DNA from: Parapristionchus giblindavisi
Lineage: Eukaryota; Nematoda; Chromadorea; Rhabditida; Diplogasteridae
Length of the DNA stretch: 64,000 nt
Reading direction: 5' to 3'
Assembly (NCBI GenBank): GCA_943737045.1
Contig: CALSFV010000003.1
Span: forward strand, 1,178,001-1,242,000
The position numbers and the translations under genes were made by a program. A model generated the notes under the pieces. The model was not told where the DNA came from and ran no database searches. It saw only the letters and a program-made list of their open reading frames with translations. This document shows, one piece after another, positions 37,683 through 48,480 of the stretch. Every line of letters begins with the position of its first letter. The stretch's first letter is position 1.

Positions 37683-39385
37683 CTAGTTGTAGTCATCCTC
37701 CTCATCCAGATCGTCGTCCTCTTCCTCGTCCTCTATCGTCATCAGATGGTGATGGCCAGCGAAGGTGATGACGGACAGATCATATGGACCCTGAATAGGA
37801 TGGATAATAATAATAATAATAATAATAATAATTTATTTACATCAAGCGATCATCGCTAGGTGGGGATGGAACGAGTAAACTATAAGGAATCTAGGGTTGC
37901 AGGAACGGGGGCGAATTCTACGCACCCTATTGCCATCCCTTCCCTTCTCTCTATCAATCGCCCGTGAGAGACACTCTCTCCCTTCCTAACTTCGTATTTT
38001 GCCACATCACTGCCATATAGTGCGTAGTCCCCGCACCTTTGCGGGGACTACGCACTCTTTCTCGCCTCTCCCATCCCCTATCCATGCTCTCTCTTCACTC
38101 CAACCGCCTTACATTGAGGCACCCCCATTGAGGCACGTTTGAAGACATATCTAACTCCCCTCTCATCTGAGAGCTTAGCAGTCAACAGCAAAGTTGTTGC
38201 TCACATCGATCCGGTTCTGATTATTTTTTGGAAGAGTCGATACGATCAAAGAAAAGAAATGATATTCGTCCAACAATGACTTAAAAATATTTGAAAAAAA
38301 CTTTACTTTTGTTTAAAAGGATAATTAACAATTTAAACACATTATTTTTTATCCGAACAGTGATAAAACAGTCATCAACGCAATCAACAGAATTCTGAAA
38401 CGTGAAAAATATGTTGCAATAAATTATTGACTAGTCACTACTTTCATTCATAATTAATTTATTCCACAACAATACTATTCAAATTGAGATAATCCAATTA
38501 CCTATCATTTCTATAATTATTGAGATGAATTTCCCTCGTATTTAAGGTGATTCTATCACCAACCACCCCTCTCCCTTTTCGGTCCGACTTTGAGAGTCGT
38601 AATTCTCTAATTCATTCCTACAAATCAATCCACAGGCTATCACGCCTCCTCCCTCTTCATCATATCAACCACAAACCACCACAACGCTTCTCTCCACTAG
38701 TTATTGCAACTATATAATAAGTAGTTCAATATAATCAATTGTACCAAATAAGGGCAAGAGTAGTTATCCTGAAAAAAACTAACCGGGGATGTGCCTTTCC
38801 TAAAATGTATGTTCGAAACTCCGATTGGCAAAAGACGTGTTAAAATTCTAAAAGAGATCAAACCGGCGGCTGTGTTAATCTTCTAGGGACTAATGGCTTA
38901 GTGGTGAAACGCCAATCCATCAGGTCAACAACGAACCAATGTTCGAGAGGAATAATAAGCTATTCTACATAGCATTTCATCCAAAAGCAAAGACTACAGA
39001 TTAATCCCATCCTAGAAGACCTTGGAACGATGTATTTTGATATATACGGCTCATTGTTAGGGTAGACTCACTATATAAAACTCAAGATTACAATTGAAAA
39101 ATAACGATTTTTCGAAATCAACCATCTATATAAAAAACCCAGTGACGGTGACGAAAATGTATGCTTTGGAACGTCGCTTCCTAATGCGGGACCTAGCCTT
39201 CCAACTTCCAACTTCCCGTGGAACCTAGTCTACCATTAACAGGCCTAATTGACGAACATCGTAAAAATTTTGTGGGTTATCTAACTATTTCTCTCAAGTT
39301 TCGAATCCCCCTCTTTTTTTTCGGGCCCTCTCACTTATTCTCAAACCTTTTACTCAGAGAGTCATGAGAATCATTACATCAAATA

Positions 39386-39416
<31 letters not shown>

Positions 39417-42400
39417 GTGTTTTGCCTTGAACATTATAACCATACATTTTCGAGCACCCACATTGTGAGTTGCGGGTCAGTTTATAAAATTCTCAGGCTA
39501 TAAATAACGGGTCAGTTTTGCAGATTTCGGCGGCTGATACAAGGCGAGGCGAGCGAGATGAAGCGACCATGGAAGCACTGTTTTATTATTAATTTTGCTG
39601 ATAAAGATTTAATTGTTGTTGTCATATTGTTGCCTATGTACACTATAATGATGGAAATGGAAATGAATATATAAATAATAAGAATAAAGAAGTATAAAGA
39701 GAGACGACTGACAACGGAAATGAAAGACAAACGAAGAGAGGTAGTGAAGTGGCGAGAGATGGGTAACTACGGTATGTGTCAATGTGTCAGATTTGTGATT
39801 CCGTTATAAAAGTTTGTTTTGACGTTATTGCTCTGACTAGTAATTTTTTATAAATTTAAATGTGTTCAGGGGATACTAAAGTAAATATAGAAATCATTTA
39901 TATATCATATTAATTGAATTTCTGAAATAAACTGACCAATCACAATTGACTCACAATTGGACCCAAATGTTGTTGGTCAGTTTATTTCAGTATTTCGTAA
40001 TTATTTATGGTTCTTTTGATTTAATAAAATAATTTGGAGGATTATGAGTAATTTGGGGTCAGAATATGCTCTCATTGATCAAAAATGGCCAAGTAATGCG
40101 TGATTTAGACATACAACTGACCCGAAGTCCTAGTAATCAATATTTTTCTTGTGAAATTTCTATATGATGCTATGTGGGAAAGTCCCCCAGTAATTATCAT
40201 TATAAGTTGTACCGGTAGAACTGACCGCAAATTGGTCTTTTTGCATAAAACGTTACTGCAGGTATACGGTAATTCAATGTGACCCGAAGTCTTACTAATC
40301 GATATTATTGATGTCAAATTTCTATCTGATGCTATGGGGAAGTCCCCCAGCGATATTCTTATGATTATATCATGTGTAGTATTCCTTCGATATATACACT
40401 TATGATAACTACTGTATTTACCGTATGACAGTTATGTGCTTGATGTAATGTCTACTCTAATATTTCGAATTTGTTGTAATCGTGTTATAATGCAATCATT
40501 GATATTAACGACAATATATTTATACATTATAAATCTATTTACAAATATGAACACACGAATGTCGTCGCTCGTTCTCTAGCTGCTACAAAGAATGAGCGCA
40601 TACGGTAGCGTATGCGCTCTAAATATTATCCCAAGTTAATTTCCTAGCTAAGGACCCCATGGGAATTATTCACTTAAATATAAGGGAATAATTCCCATGG
40701 GGTCCTTAGCTGGGGAATTTTCTGTGAGTGTACGGTAGGTAGACTAAATATTATACTGTAGGTATACCGCTGCTTGTGCACTCAACAATTTAATTCTTCT
40801 CCTGTTAAATCCGCACGCTACAGTATGCCACACCATCCACACCATCGCAAACTGACAAATATTTCGCCAGGGGGTATTTTCGGATTTTCTTTATTCAATT
40901 ATTTATTCACGTAATTCGTGGTTTTAGTACCAATTTTTATCATAGAATTGACGCTCATGTATCGTATAATTGCTTTGTCATCGGTTTGAAGCGAAAATTT
41001 GCAATTTAGAGCAATTTTAGCGAATTCGGGTCAGTTTATACAATTTTAGAGAAATTACGGGTCAGTTTATACTTTTCCTCCAATTGTGAGTCGAACAAAA
41101 ATGTATGATTATAACCATGATAAATATATTTTGTGAGTAAAAATACTGTGTCTCTATGCCAAAAAAATAATGGATGAGATAAAATTTCAGATGCTGTAGA
41201 ATAGAACTATCGAATAAGAAGATTTCCCCCTGTTTTGACTCTCGCCATGTCAAAACATGAATCTCAAAGTGTACTGTATCGTACACAGGCTATATAAAGC
41301 TTGGAAGCATTGACTATTCGGCAAATCCAACAAGCAATAACCCAGCGCTGCAACGCTAATTCACCGGGTTAACAAACGCTTGGGAAATGATAGAGCAAAG
41401 ATCGATCAATAACCAATACTCACAAGGATCAATCAATAATCAGTAATCAATACACTCACAAGGAACTTTAGCGCAGCCAGTGGCGAGTTGACTCGGACGA
41501 TGGAATGAGCGGGCAGAATGGCATGAGTGGGCGGGAGTTCGAGCACCTTCTTTAGATTGTATGTTGAGATGAACTGGAAGGAAATCAATCAATATATCAT
41601 TATAGTAAATCAATATGTCACTCTAATCAATCGATATATCGCCCAAATAAATTAATATCTCATCATAAAAAATCAATACATAACTCTAATCAACCAATAC
41701 ATCATTATAGTAAATCAATAAATCATTCTAATCAATTAATATACCACTCAAATGAATAACAGTGAGATGCGAACACTAATCCTACCGTACCTGCGAGTAG
41801 AATCCAATAACGAGAAAGTCTCCGTGTCTCGCGGCGACTATTACCGTATCCTTGGTGGTCGAATCATTGAGAAGGGCACGTCGCTCCCACGATACACGAT
41901 TGTCATGCTGAAAGTACAGTTAACAGCATATTGATTGATAACATCTGACTTATAGAGAAATAAATAAAGGGACTAAGAAATGGGTTGTGTTAGAAACTTT
42001 TTAAAGAAAACAACCAAAATTAATCTAAAACGATCAAGTGCATAGGTCGAATAGCTAGGTTATCGGCATACATTTTCGGTACCCTCGCCGTCTATTTTTA
42101 TATAGTGGGTCAATTCTCGAAATAGGGTGGGTTGATTCACAAAATTCGTTATTTTCGCTTACTTATCGTCATTTTTAGCTTGATTTTTTTATCAAGTGGC
42201 CTAAAATGAGCCTTATATAGTGGATCAATCCTCGCACTGCGAGGGTATGGCAATGTATGGTTATCGGTTTTCAAAATGCGGTCAGGCTTTTCGATTTTTG
42301 TGAAATTTTGGCTTAAAATGCGGTCAGGTTTTACGATTTTTTTGGAAATTTTGGCTCAAAATGCGGTCAGGCTTGGTGCTTTGTAACATACTTTTCGATC

Positions 42401-44046
42401 TATGATCAAGTGTTTCGGCCTGGTCCTAGACTGCCTAATTAGATACAAATACGACTTTAGCAAATCAATAATTCGTCGAAATATTGTTGAACACAAGAGA
42501 TTACAAGTGTTTTTTTTCAAAAACGCATAAATATTATGAACCGGAATATCATAAGGAAAACGATAAGCTCACATACAGTTACACCATTTTATCGCCAGAT
42601 ACGTTCATTATTTACTCGCAAAATAAAGAATTATTATTATTATTATTATTATCAACTGAAAATAAATAACTTACATATTGCACGACTCGATAGATGCCCA
42701 CGGGGCCTAGCGTCGAACTGACGATAACGTGCACCGTTGGCTCATCTTCCTCATCCTGCAACACGCACGTTACGTTCATGAACAAGTTAATGTAGTGAGG
42801 GGGTACGGTATACCAGCTACCGTAATCCAGTTAAGCTACAGTAATCCTCGTCTCACCTCGACATCTCCATAATCCTTGTACGGTTGGTAGATGTCCAGAA
42901 TGGAAACGGCGCCGAAGAAGCGCATGTGCTTACTGAAATCGATATATTGCATCAATTTAATTGAAATATATATTTAAATTCTGCATGTCGGAAAGATCCA
43001 AATCACGATTAACAACTTAAACAAGCTCTAGCAAAGCTTTCCATTCGAATTTGTTTACCAATAGATTACGTAATCAATAAATCAATAAATCGTAAATCAA
43101 CATTTGTTAACCTACACAAGCGTAATGACTCCTCCGTTCAGGGTGACTCGCCAGAAGAGCAAATGACCATTGTCACAACCGACTAGAGTCCATCTGGAAT
43201 AATTCAAAGATCAAGGATCAAAGGGCAAAGATCAAAGATCAAAGGTCAAAGATCAAAAATCAAGGCTCCACAAATGAATAACATTTGGGCTGAATCAAAT
43301 TTCCGAGTTCAGTTAAATAACTTGACAGATTCCAGTTTCACAAATCGCAAATAAATATAGAATATTATTGAGGGATAGTAAATAGAAAGATGATGAAATC
43401 CACAGCACACAAATCCAGTAAAGTGTTATATTGAGTAGTTTTTCAGCTACTAGTAGCATAAAAAGTGTTAAATATAACCATACATTTTCGGTACCCTCGC
43501 CGTCTATTTTTATATAGTGGGTCAATTCTCGAAATAGGGTGGGTTGATTCACAAAATTCGTTATTTTCGCTTAAAAATCGTCATTTTTAGCTTAATTTTT
43601 TATCAAGTGGCCTAAAATGGGCCTTATATAGTGGGTCAACCCTCGCACTGCGAGGGTATGGCAATGTATGAATATAACCATATGTCAAATATAAATAGCT
43701 AGGTTATCGGTTTTCCAAACTGGGTCAGGTTTATCGATTTTTGGCAAATTTGGCTCAAAAGGCGGTCAGGTTTTTCGATTTTTATGAAATATTGGCTCAA
43801 AATGCGGTCAGGCTTGGCTACATTGTAACATACTTTTCGACCTATGCACGTATTATTCTGGCTCCGCTCCCGTGGTATTCCCCTATTCTGACAGGTAGTG
43901 TCATCATACCTGAACCGCCCAATCGTCTCCATGACCATTCTCACAACCGTCCCCGGCATTGGTTCCTGACACAGCTCCGCGTACTCCCTCTCGATATCAT
44001 TGCGATGATTGAGGGAGAAACCGCCGTCGGGGGTGGCCTGATGAAA

Positions 44047-44131
<85 letters not shown>

Positions 44132-45621
44132 TTGTATTCCCTATACTATATACTTACAATGTGTGTCTATTAAGGATGTGTGTGCGAGTATTATGTATTA
44201 TTATCATGAACAAGAAAAGGAATTCATATTTAGGAGACAGATTATGGGTTCTACTAACGGAGAATCATTTATTTGCAAACATTATATATCTAGATTCAAC
44301 CGAATCGCTGAGAACGCTACAGACCTCCATCAACCTAAACTAATTTTCTCTCTTACTAAATTGTTGTGATAGAAATAAAGAGTAAGAATAAGGTATTTTA
44401 AGTTAATAAATATAGTCCATATTCGTTAAAGATAAACAAATAATTAATAAATAAATAAAATATTCAACCTGTATCTCATGTAGCTCAGCCTTATCATTCG
44501 TCGGGAAGAGCAATACTCCGAAAGAATCTTTACGTGTTCGATACTGGAAGAATTTGCATACGGCGAGCGATCGAGCGAGCTCCTCCTGGAGGGAAAAGAT
44601 TATTTACTCATTCATTCACAACACTATCTAACAGATATTCCCAATCCCATCCCCGATGCGTTCATTTGAAGGAATAAAATATTATTATTATTATTCCATC
44701 AAATATATATGTTCATAATAATGAGGCAAAGGTAAAAGGTGACGGTACAACCCGTTATTCAAGGCACACCAAGTCTTGCTCGAGATCACTTCTAGGCCAG
44801 TGATCATAATAATAATAATGAGGTAAAGTATAATTAACGTCTAGGATAATAAAAAAATCAATGACCATCGAGTGACAAAAGCAAAAATCAATGTATAACT
44901 ACCACGGATACCAAAACCAGAATCAATAACTTACATCAATCAATATAAACTACAGTATACATGTATAAATCAACCAATCAATAACAACTACCGTATACCT
45001 TAGCGAGCAGACTCGTCTTGCCAGTGTGCATCTCGACCCTAAAGAGGGCGAGTGTGTAGCGACTTGTTGTGCCCGTCTCGCACGTCTCACCCCAACTGAA
45101 AAGAGATTAGTTAATAAATAAATAAATAAATTTATTTACTATACATAAAAAAGATGTGACAGCAATCGAAACAACAAGTACATTAATAACATATTCGTAT
45201 CCTTATTAGTATTCTATATTTCATTATATTATACTCTTTCGGAAGACTGTTGGATGCAACTTTCTCAGCAAAGCTAAGTGCAAGAATTGGAATTCCATGC
45301 ACATCAGAGCCCTTGTCTATGCCAACTCTTGATAAATGTGTTATAAATGAATGAAAAATGAACCGGCATTAGTGGATCAATGAATGTCCGTCGCTTAGAC
45401 AGAATATAAAATATGAATTTCATCGTCAATCATCTTTCTTTCATCTCATCACAGAAGTTGAAGGACAGGGGAAAATGATTTAATTATTAAATTAAATAAT
45501 AAAATAACTGAAACACGAAATGATCATATTGCAGCATTTTCGTCGTTCATAGTTTTTTTATTCAATACATACATATTACATAGAATAACGTTATTTCCTC
45601 TTGTCCAAGAAACGATAAATA

Positions 45622-45663
<42 letters not shown>

Positions 45664-46893
45664 CACTGACCAAGTGACGACGAGTACCTTGCCGGGCACC
45701 CTCTCCTTCGTCTCCTCTCTCGCATCGATAGCCACAATCTCCAGCTGCGTCCATCTACTGCCATCCTTGGACGACGTGGATAGGGGGAGGGATGACATGG
45801 ACTGGAGCAGGGGATTCGAGGGACGAGGACCTATTTGTTTATTTATTTATAATTATTTATTTATATTTATTTATTTATTTGATACATTCGTAACAGCAAA
45901 TACAGAAGCGATAGGTAAAGTAATAATAATAATAGCTGTGATGAAGTAATTGCAGTGTATACACCATTTCTTCATATTTTATATCACGTTTTCATCTCTC
46001 TATGTATTTGTCACATAATTAATCTCTCAGTAAGAAATGATAAATATTATTATTATTATTATTATTATCATTATTATTATTATTATAGCATGGACTGAGA
46101 ATGTGACATGGGTTACCTGAGCTTATCGACAGCCCCGTACGGTGGCTACTGTCCGACTCGGACGAACCTTGCGGGAGGTAGTCCTGAAATGAACAAACAA
46201 GTTTTTATCTTTATGTACTTATTCATTTTTCCAATTTTTGTTTATATTATCAACAAATCACAGTCAAGAAATTACAATCTTCATTCTTCGTGACTACTTC
46301 CATGACAAATCAAATAATTCAAATGTTTTGATGAGTCTGCAAATTTAGCCGGTAGATGTAGGTTTCATCAAAGTGAGAAAAAGCGATCAACCAATCGGTG
46401 AGCGATTCGCATCTTTTTCCATATCGCGATTACACCAACCTTGAGATTGACTCGTCGTTCCATCACAGATTCTCCGCTATCACAGAGAAGAAGGATCTCA
46501 CCATATATGGAGATGAGACAGGTACGGTAGATGGGAACGTCGTCTAGAAATAAAATCAATAAATCAAAAAAAATTAATAATTAAACTGTCATTGATCGAT
46601 TTGATCTAGTAAAATACTTCATAAGAAAATTAATACCAATCGAATTTCATGGTAACTTCACTCAACTATCAAGAAAGGTATTACAATGACAATAACGAGA
46701 AGTTTAGCACATTGCAATCTTTACTTTTAAATATTTTGTATAATGTTATATAATTAATAAAAATACAAAATAAATAAAACAAGAAGACGAATAGACACTG
46801 ACCATTAGCCCTGGCTTCTTCTCTACAATGTTGAAAGAAGCAATTGGGAAACGCCGTATAGGTCTTCTCCATCCACTCCATTTTGGGAAGCAT
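37683..46893 (-). CDS. KPTN: Kaptin, KICSTOR-complex subunit
   Basis: Beta-propeller-like protein; in vertebrates kaptin is a KICSTOR subunit that brings GATOR1 to lysosomes to restrain mTORC1. Thirteen exons: 46803-46893, 46440-46543, 46117-46183, 45671-45830, 44999-45095, 44469-44585, 43910-44037, 43116-43193, 42857-42932, 42675-42755, 41791-41907, 41460-41573, 37683-37790. All phases agree and give 445 residues, close to the human protein (about 436). Identity rests on colinear segments: LEIVAIDAREETKERVPGK, KVLVVTCWGE, GCDNGHLLFWRV, FFGAVSILDIYQPY, TVHVIVSSTLGPVGIYR, TVIVAARHGDFLVIGFYSQ and DLSVITFAGHHHL match the order of blocks I recall in KPTN. The protein ends in a strongly acidic tail (Glu/Asp run before the TAG stop). 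The last intron is about 3.7 kb and holds a 1.67-kb transposon; other introns hold AAT microsatellites and family A and B elements. The ATG lies 54 bases after the stop of the upstream same-strand gene. Confidence 0.85.
38019..38056. repeat. Perfect 17-base hairpin
   Basis: AGTGCGTAGTCCCCGCA, four-base loop, exact inverse. In the KPTN last intron; function unknown. Confidence 0.75.
38790..38950 (+). repeat. tRNA-like retroposon segment, second copy
   Basis: Shares AGGGACTAATGGCTTAGTGG and GAAACTCCGATTGG with the copy at 22600-22745; in the KPTN last intron. Confidence 0.5.
39039..39163. mobile_element. Degenerate family A copy 7
   Basis: Retains CACTATATAAAA, ATAACGATTTTTCG and the AAAATGTATG end; left end lost. 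Confidence 0.5.
39441..41107. mobile_element. Long element with family A-like termini (KPTN last intron)
   Basis: Starts CATACATTTTCGAGCACCC and ends AAAATGTATG, with ATTATAAC duplicated at 39433-39440 and 41108-41115. Subterminal GGGTCAGTTTATA repeats occur at both ends in opposite or mirrored positions. No transposase frame was found in 1.67 kb. It also holds a perfect 26-base hairpin (40646-40711). Confidence 0.75.
40646..40711. repeat. Perfect 26-base hairpin
   Basis: Arms at 40646-40671 and 40686-40711 (AGCTAAGGACCCCATGGG and its inverse at the outer ends) with a 14-base loop, inside the long family A-like element. Confidence 0.75.
42041..42404. mobile_element. Family B element, copy 4, interrupted by family A
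   Basis: CATAGGTCGAATAGCTAGG to ACTTTTCGATCTATG, with ATCAAGTG duplicated at 42033-42040 and 42405-42412. A family A copy splits it near the left end. Three AAAATGCGGTCAGG blocks remain. Confidence 0.9.
42067..42259. mobile_element. Family A element, copy 9, inserted into a family B element
   Basis: CATACATTTTCGGTACCCTC to CAATGTATG with GTTATCGG duplicated on both sides (42059-42066, 42260-42267). The flanks are family B sequence. Confidence 0.9.
43479..43670. mobile_element. Family A element, copy 10 (KPTN intron)
   Basis: Near-identical to copies 5 and 9; AATATAAC duplicated at 43471-43478 and 43671-43678. Confidence 0.9.
43679..43846. mobile_element. Family B element, copy 5
   Basis: TAGCTAGGTTATCGG, three GGTCAGG blocks and ACTTTTCGACCTATG, directly next to family A copy 10. 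Confidence 0.75.
44044..44132. repeat. AAT microsatellite (KPTN intron)
   Basis: Nearly 30 uninterrupted AAT units. Shorter arrays of the same type occur at 334-357, 7837-7861, 19806-19840, 37807-37833, 39392-39416, 42630-42651, 45619-45663 and 46047-46087. Confidence 0.95.
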
Positions 46894-46947
46894 TATTGAT
46901 TAATCGATCGATATTGATTGATTGATTGAATACAAACTATCGATTGT

Positions 46948-48226
46948 TTAATCCTTCTTGCTCTTCTCAAGCGTTACTTGTTTAGTTTCGTCGAATTTGT
47001 TCCACTCACCGGTTGCGGAAACCTTAAAGAGCGTATTTTAAAGAAGTCAAATAGTCTTTCATTGAGTCTATCCATTGACCACCACTATTATATTCATTTC
47101 ACTTCATGAACTATTTCTAGATCACGTGGTAAAGTAGGGGTCCGAAGAAGAGAATATAGCTCTCCGGACAGACTTGACCTTGACTTATCACTGGCCTATC
47201 AGTTATCACCCGCAGTACTTCTTGTGCCTTGAATAACGGGTTTTACCTCTACGTTTTTACACTATTTCATAGTATTATGCCTACCAAAGTCACATGATAG
47301 CAATTATAAAAAGTATATCTCATTTTAAGTGTCGAACCTTATTATGTTGAATCTCGATGTCCTCTAGATGATCAGCTACTTTCTGCACGTGATCGTTCTT
47401 CACTAGTTTCAACTTCTCACTAGTAGAGATTGCACAGGTTTGAGGAGCAATCTTACGTTGAATGAACGATGGCTGAATCACCTATAAAAGAATTGCATCA
47501 TAGGTCGAAAAGTATGTTACAAAGTACCGAGCCTGACCGGATTTTCAGCCAAAAATTCACAAAAATCTAAAAAAACTGACCGGATTTTGAGAAAAATTTG
47601 CCAAAAATCGAAAAACATGACCGGATTTTGAAAACCGATAACCCAGCTATTCGAGCTATGAATAGAATCCAGGAAATCGATAATACAGAAACTAGCATTA
47701 TCCTACATACCAAATCAGAGAAATCGTCGTCGAACTTCTTTTCGAGAGTAGTATCAGTGAGAAGGTTGAAGAGCTAGAATGAAAAAGAAGATTGAAATGG
47801 ATGGTAATTAGACAGAGGAACACGAGTTCCAAGTGAGAGCTAAATAGTGGGATGTTTCGGCTTTAGAGAAATCGAAACAGGTGTAAAGAAGAATAAAGAA
47901 AATCATAATAAATATATAAATAAATAAATAGTGACCTGATGATCTTTGACGCTTGCGATATCAGAGATGAACTGCTTCACGGTTGCCTTATTTCCTTTAG
48001 GATTCTTGACGGAGTCAAGCTTGCGCTCTGAAAGAAAGAATACACCCTTCCTCAATCGCCTTCCGAAGTGGTTCATGTGGCAAAAACAGCGGAACCGTTT
48101 GAATGTGTGCAAACAAACAAGCAACGGGAACGCACCAAGGAGAGCGAGGTAGTCCTTGTCCACTTCTCTATCAATACAATCGGCCTTTACCTCGACGGGG
48201 CCAGTAGCCAACGTCGTTTCGCTCAT
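46948..48226 (-). CDS. Small conserved-looking protein of unknown function, five exons
   Basis: Not recognised. Exons 48136-48226, 47936-48027, 47711-47773, 47338-47481 and 46948-47022 join with consistent phases and GT-AG borders into a 154-residue protein that starts MSETTLATGPVEVKAD and ends with a lysine-rich tail before TAA. It is charged and hydrophilic, with no signal peptide or membrane segment, and parts (EKLKLVKNDHVQKVADHLED) look helical. It could be a small nuclear or nucleolar factor, but no motif supports that. It is divergent from GINS1 across about 250 bases and ends only 54 bases before the KPTN start on the same strand, so the two may share a transcript. The third intron (47482-47710) is mostly a family B element. 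Confidence 0.72.
47499..47660. mobile_element. Family B element, copy 6 (intron of the small unknown gene)
   Basis: CATAGGTCGAAAAGTATG start, three TGACCGGATTT blocks, TCGAGCTATG end. It makes up most of the 229-base intron. Confidence 0.8.
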
Positions 48227-48477
48227 CAGAAGGCACGAAGAAAACAGATCTTGATTTTATGAAAACAAGGCACTAAAGGTTGACAATATTTCGCAACAGA
48301 ATACCTACTATATATTTCATGTGAATTCCTCTTGAGACTCCACAAACATATTCATTTTTGGCAATTTGCCAAAAGGCGCGAGAGTTGAAATTTCATTTTT
48401 CTCTCATTTTAAAATGCTTTTTCTTGAATTAAATTTGATCGTTATCAGTTTAAATAGTTGTAATTGAATTTTCAGAG
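48227..48477. promoter_or_regulatory. Likely bidirectional promoter
   Basis: About 250 bases separate the start codons of the small minus-strand gene and GINS1. The stretch is AT-rich and free of the repeats that fill the rest of the window. No clear TATA box was identified. The divergent arrangement is seen; shared promoter function is inferred. Confidence 0.5.
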
Positions 48478-48480
48478 ATG
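48471..48480 (+). promoter_or_regulatory. Splice-acceptor-like site at the GINS1 start codon
   Basis: TTTTCAG lies two bases before the ATG. This fits a spliced-leader trans-splice site or a 5'-UTR intron. Similar sites precede ANAPC10 (53405-53411) and, 11 bases upstream, the Angel start (36926-36931). Confidence 0.4.

Noticed and set aside
43741..44343. 200-codon plus-strand frame with a poly-Asn run
   Set aside because: The Asn run is the AAT microsatellite, the start is a family B element, and the middle is antisense to KPTN exon 7.
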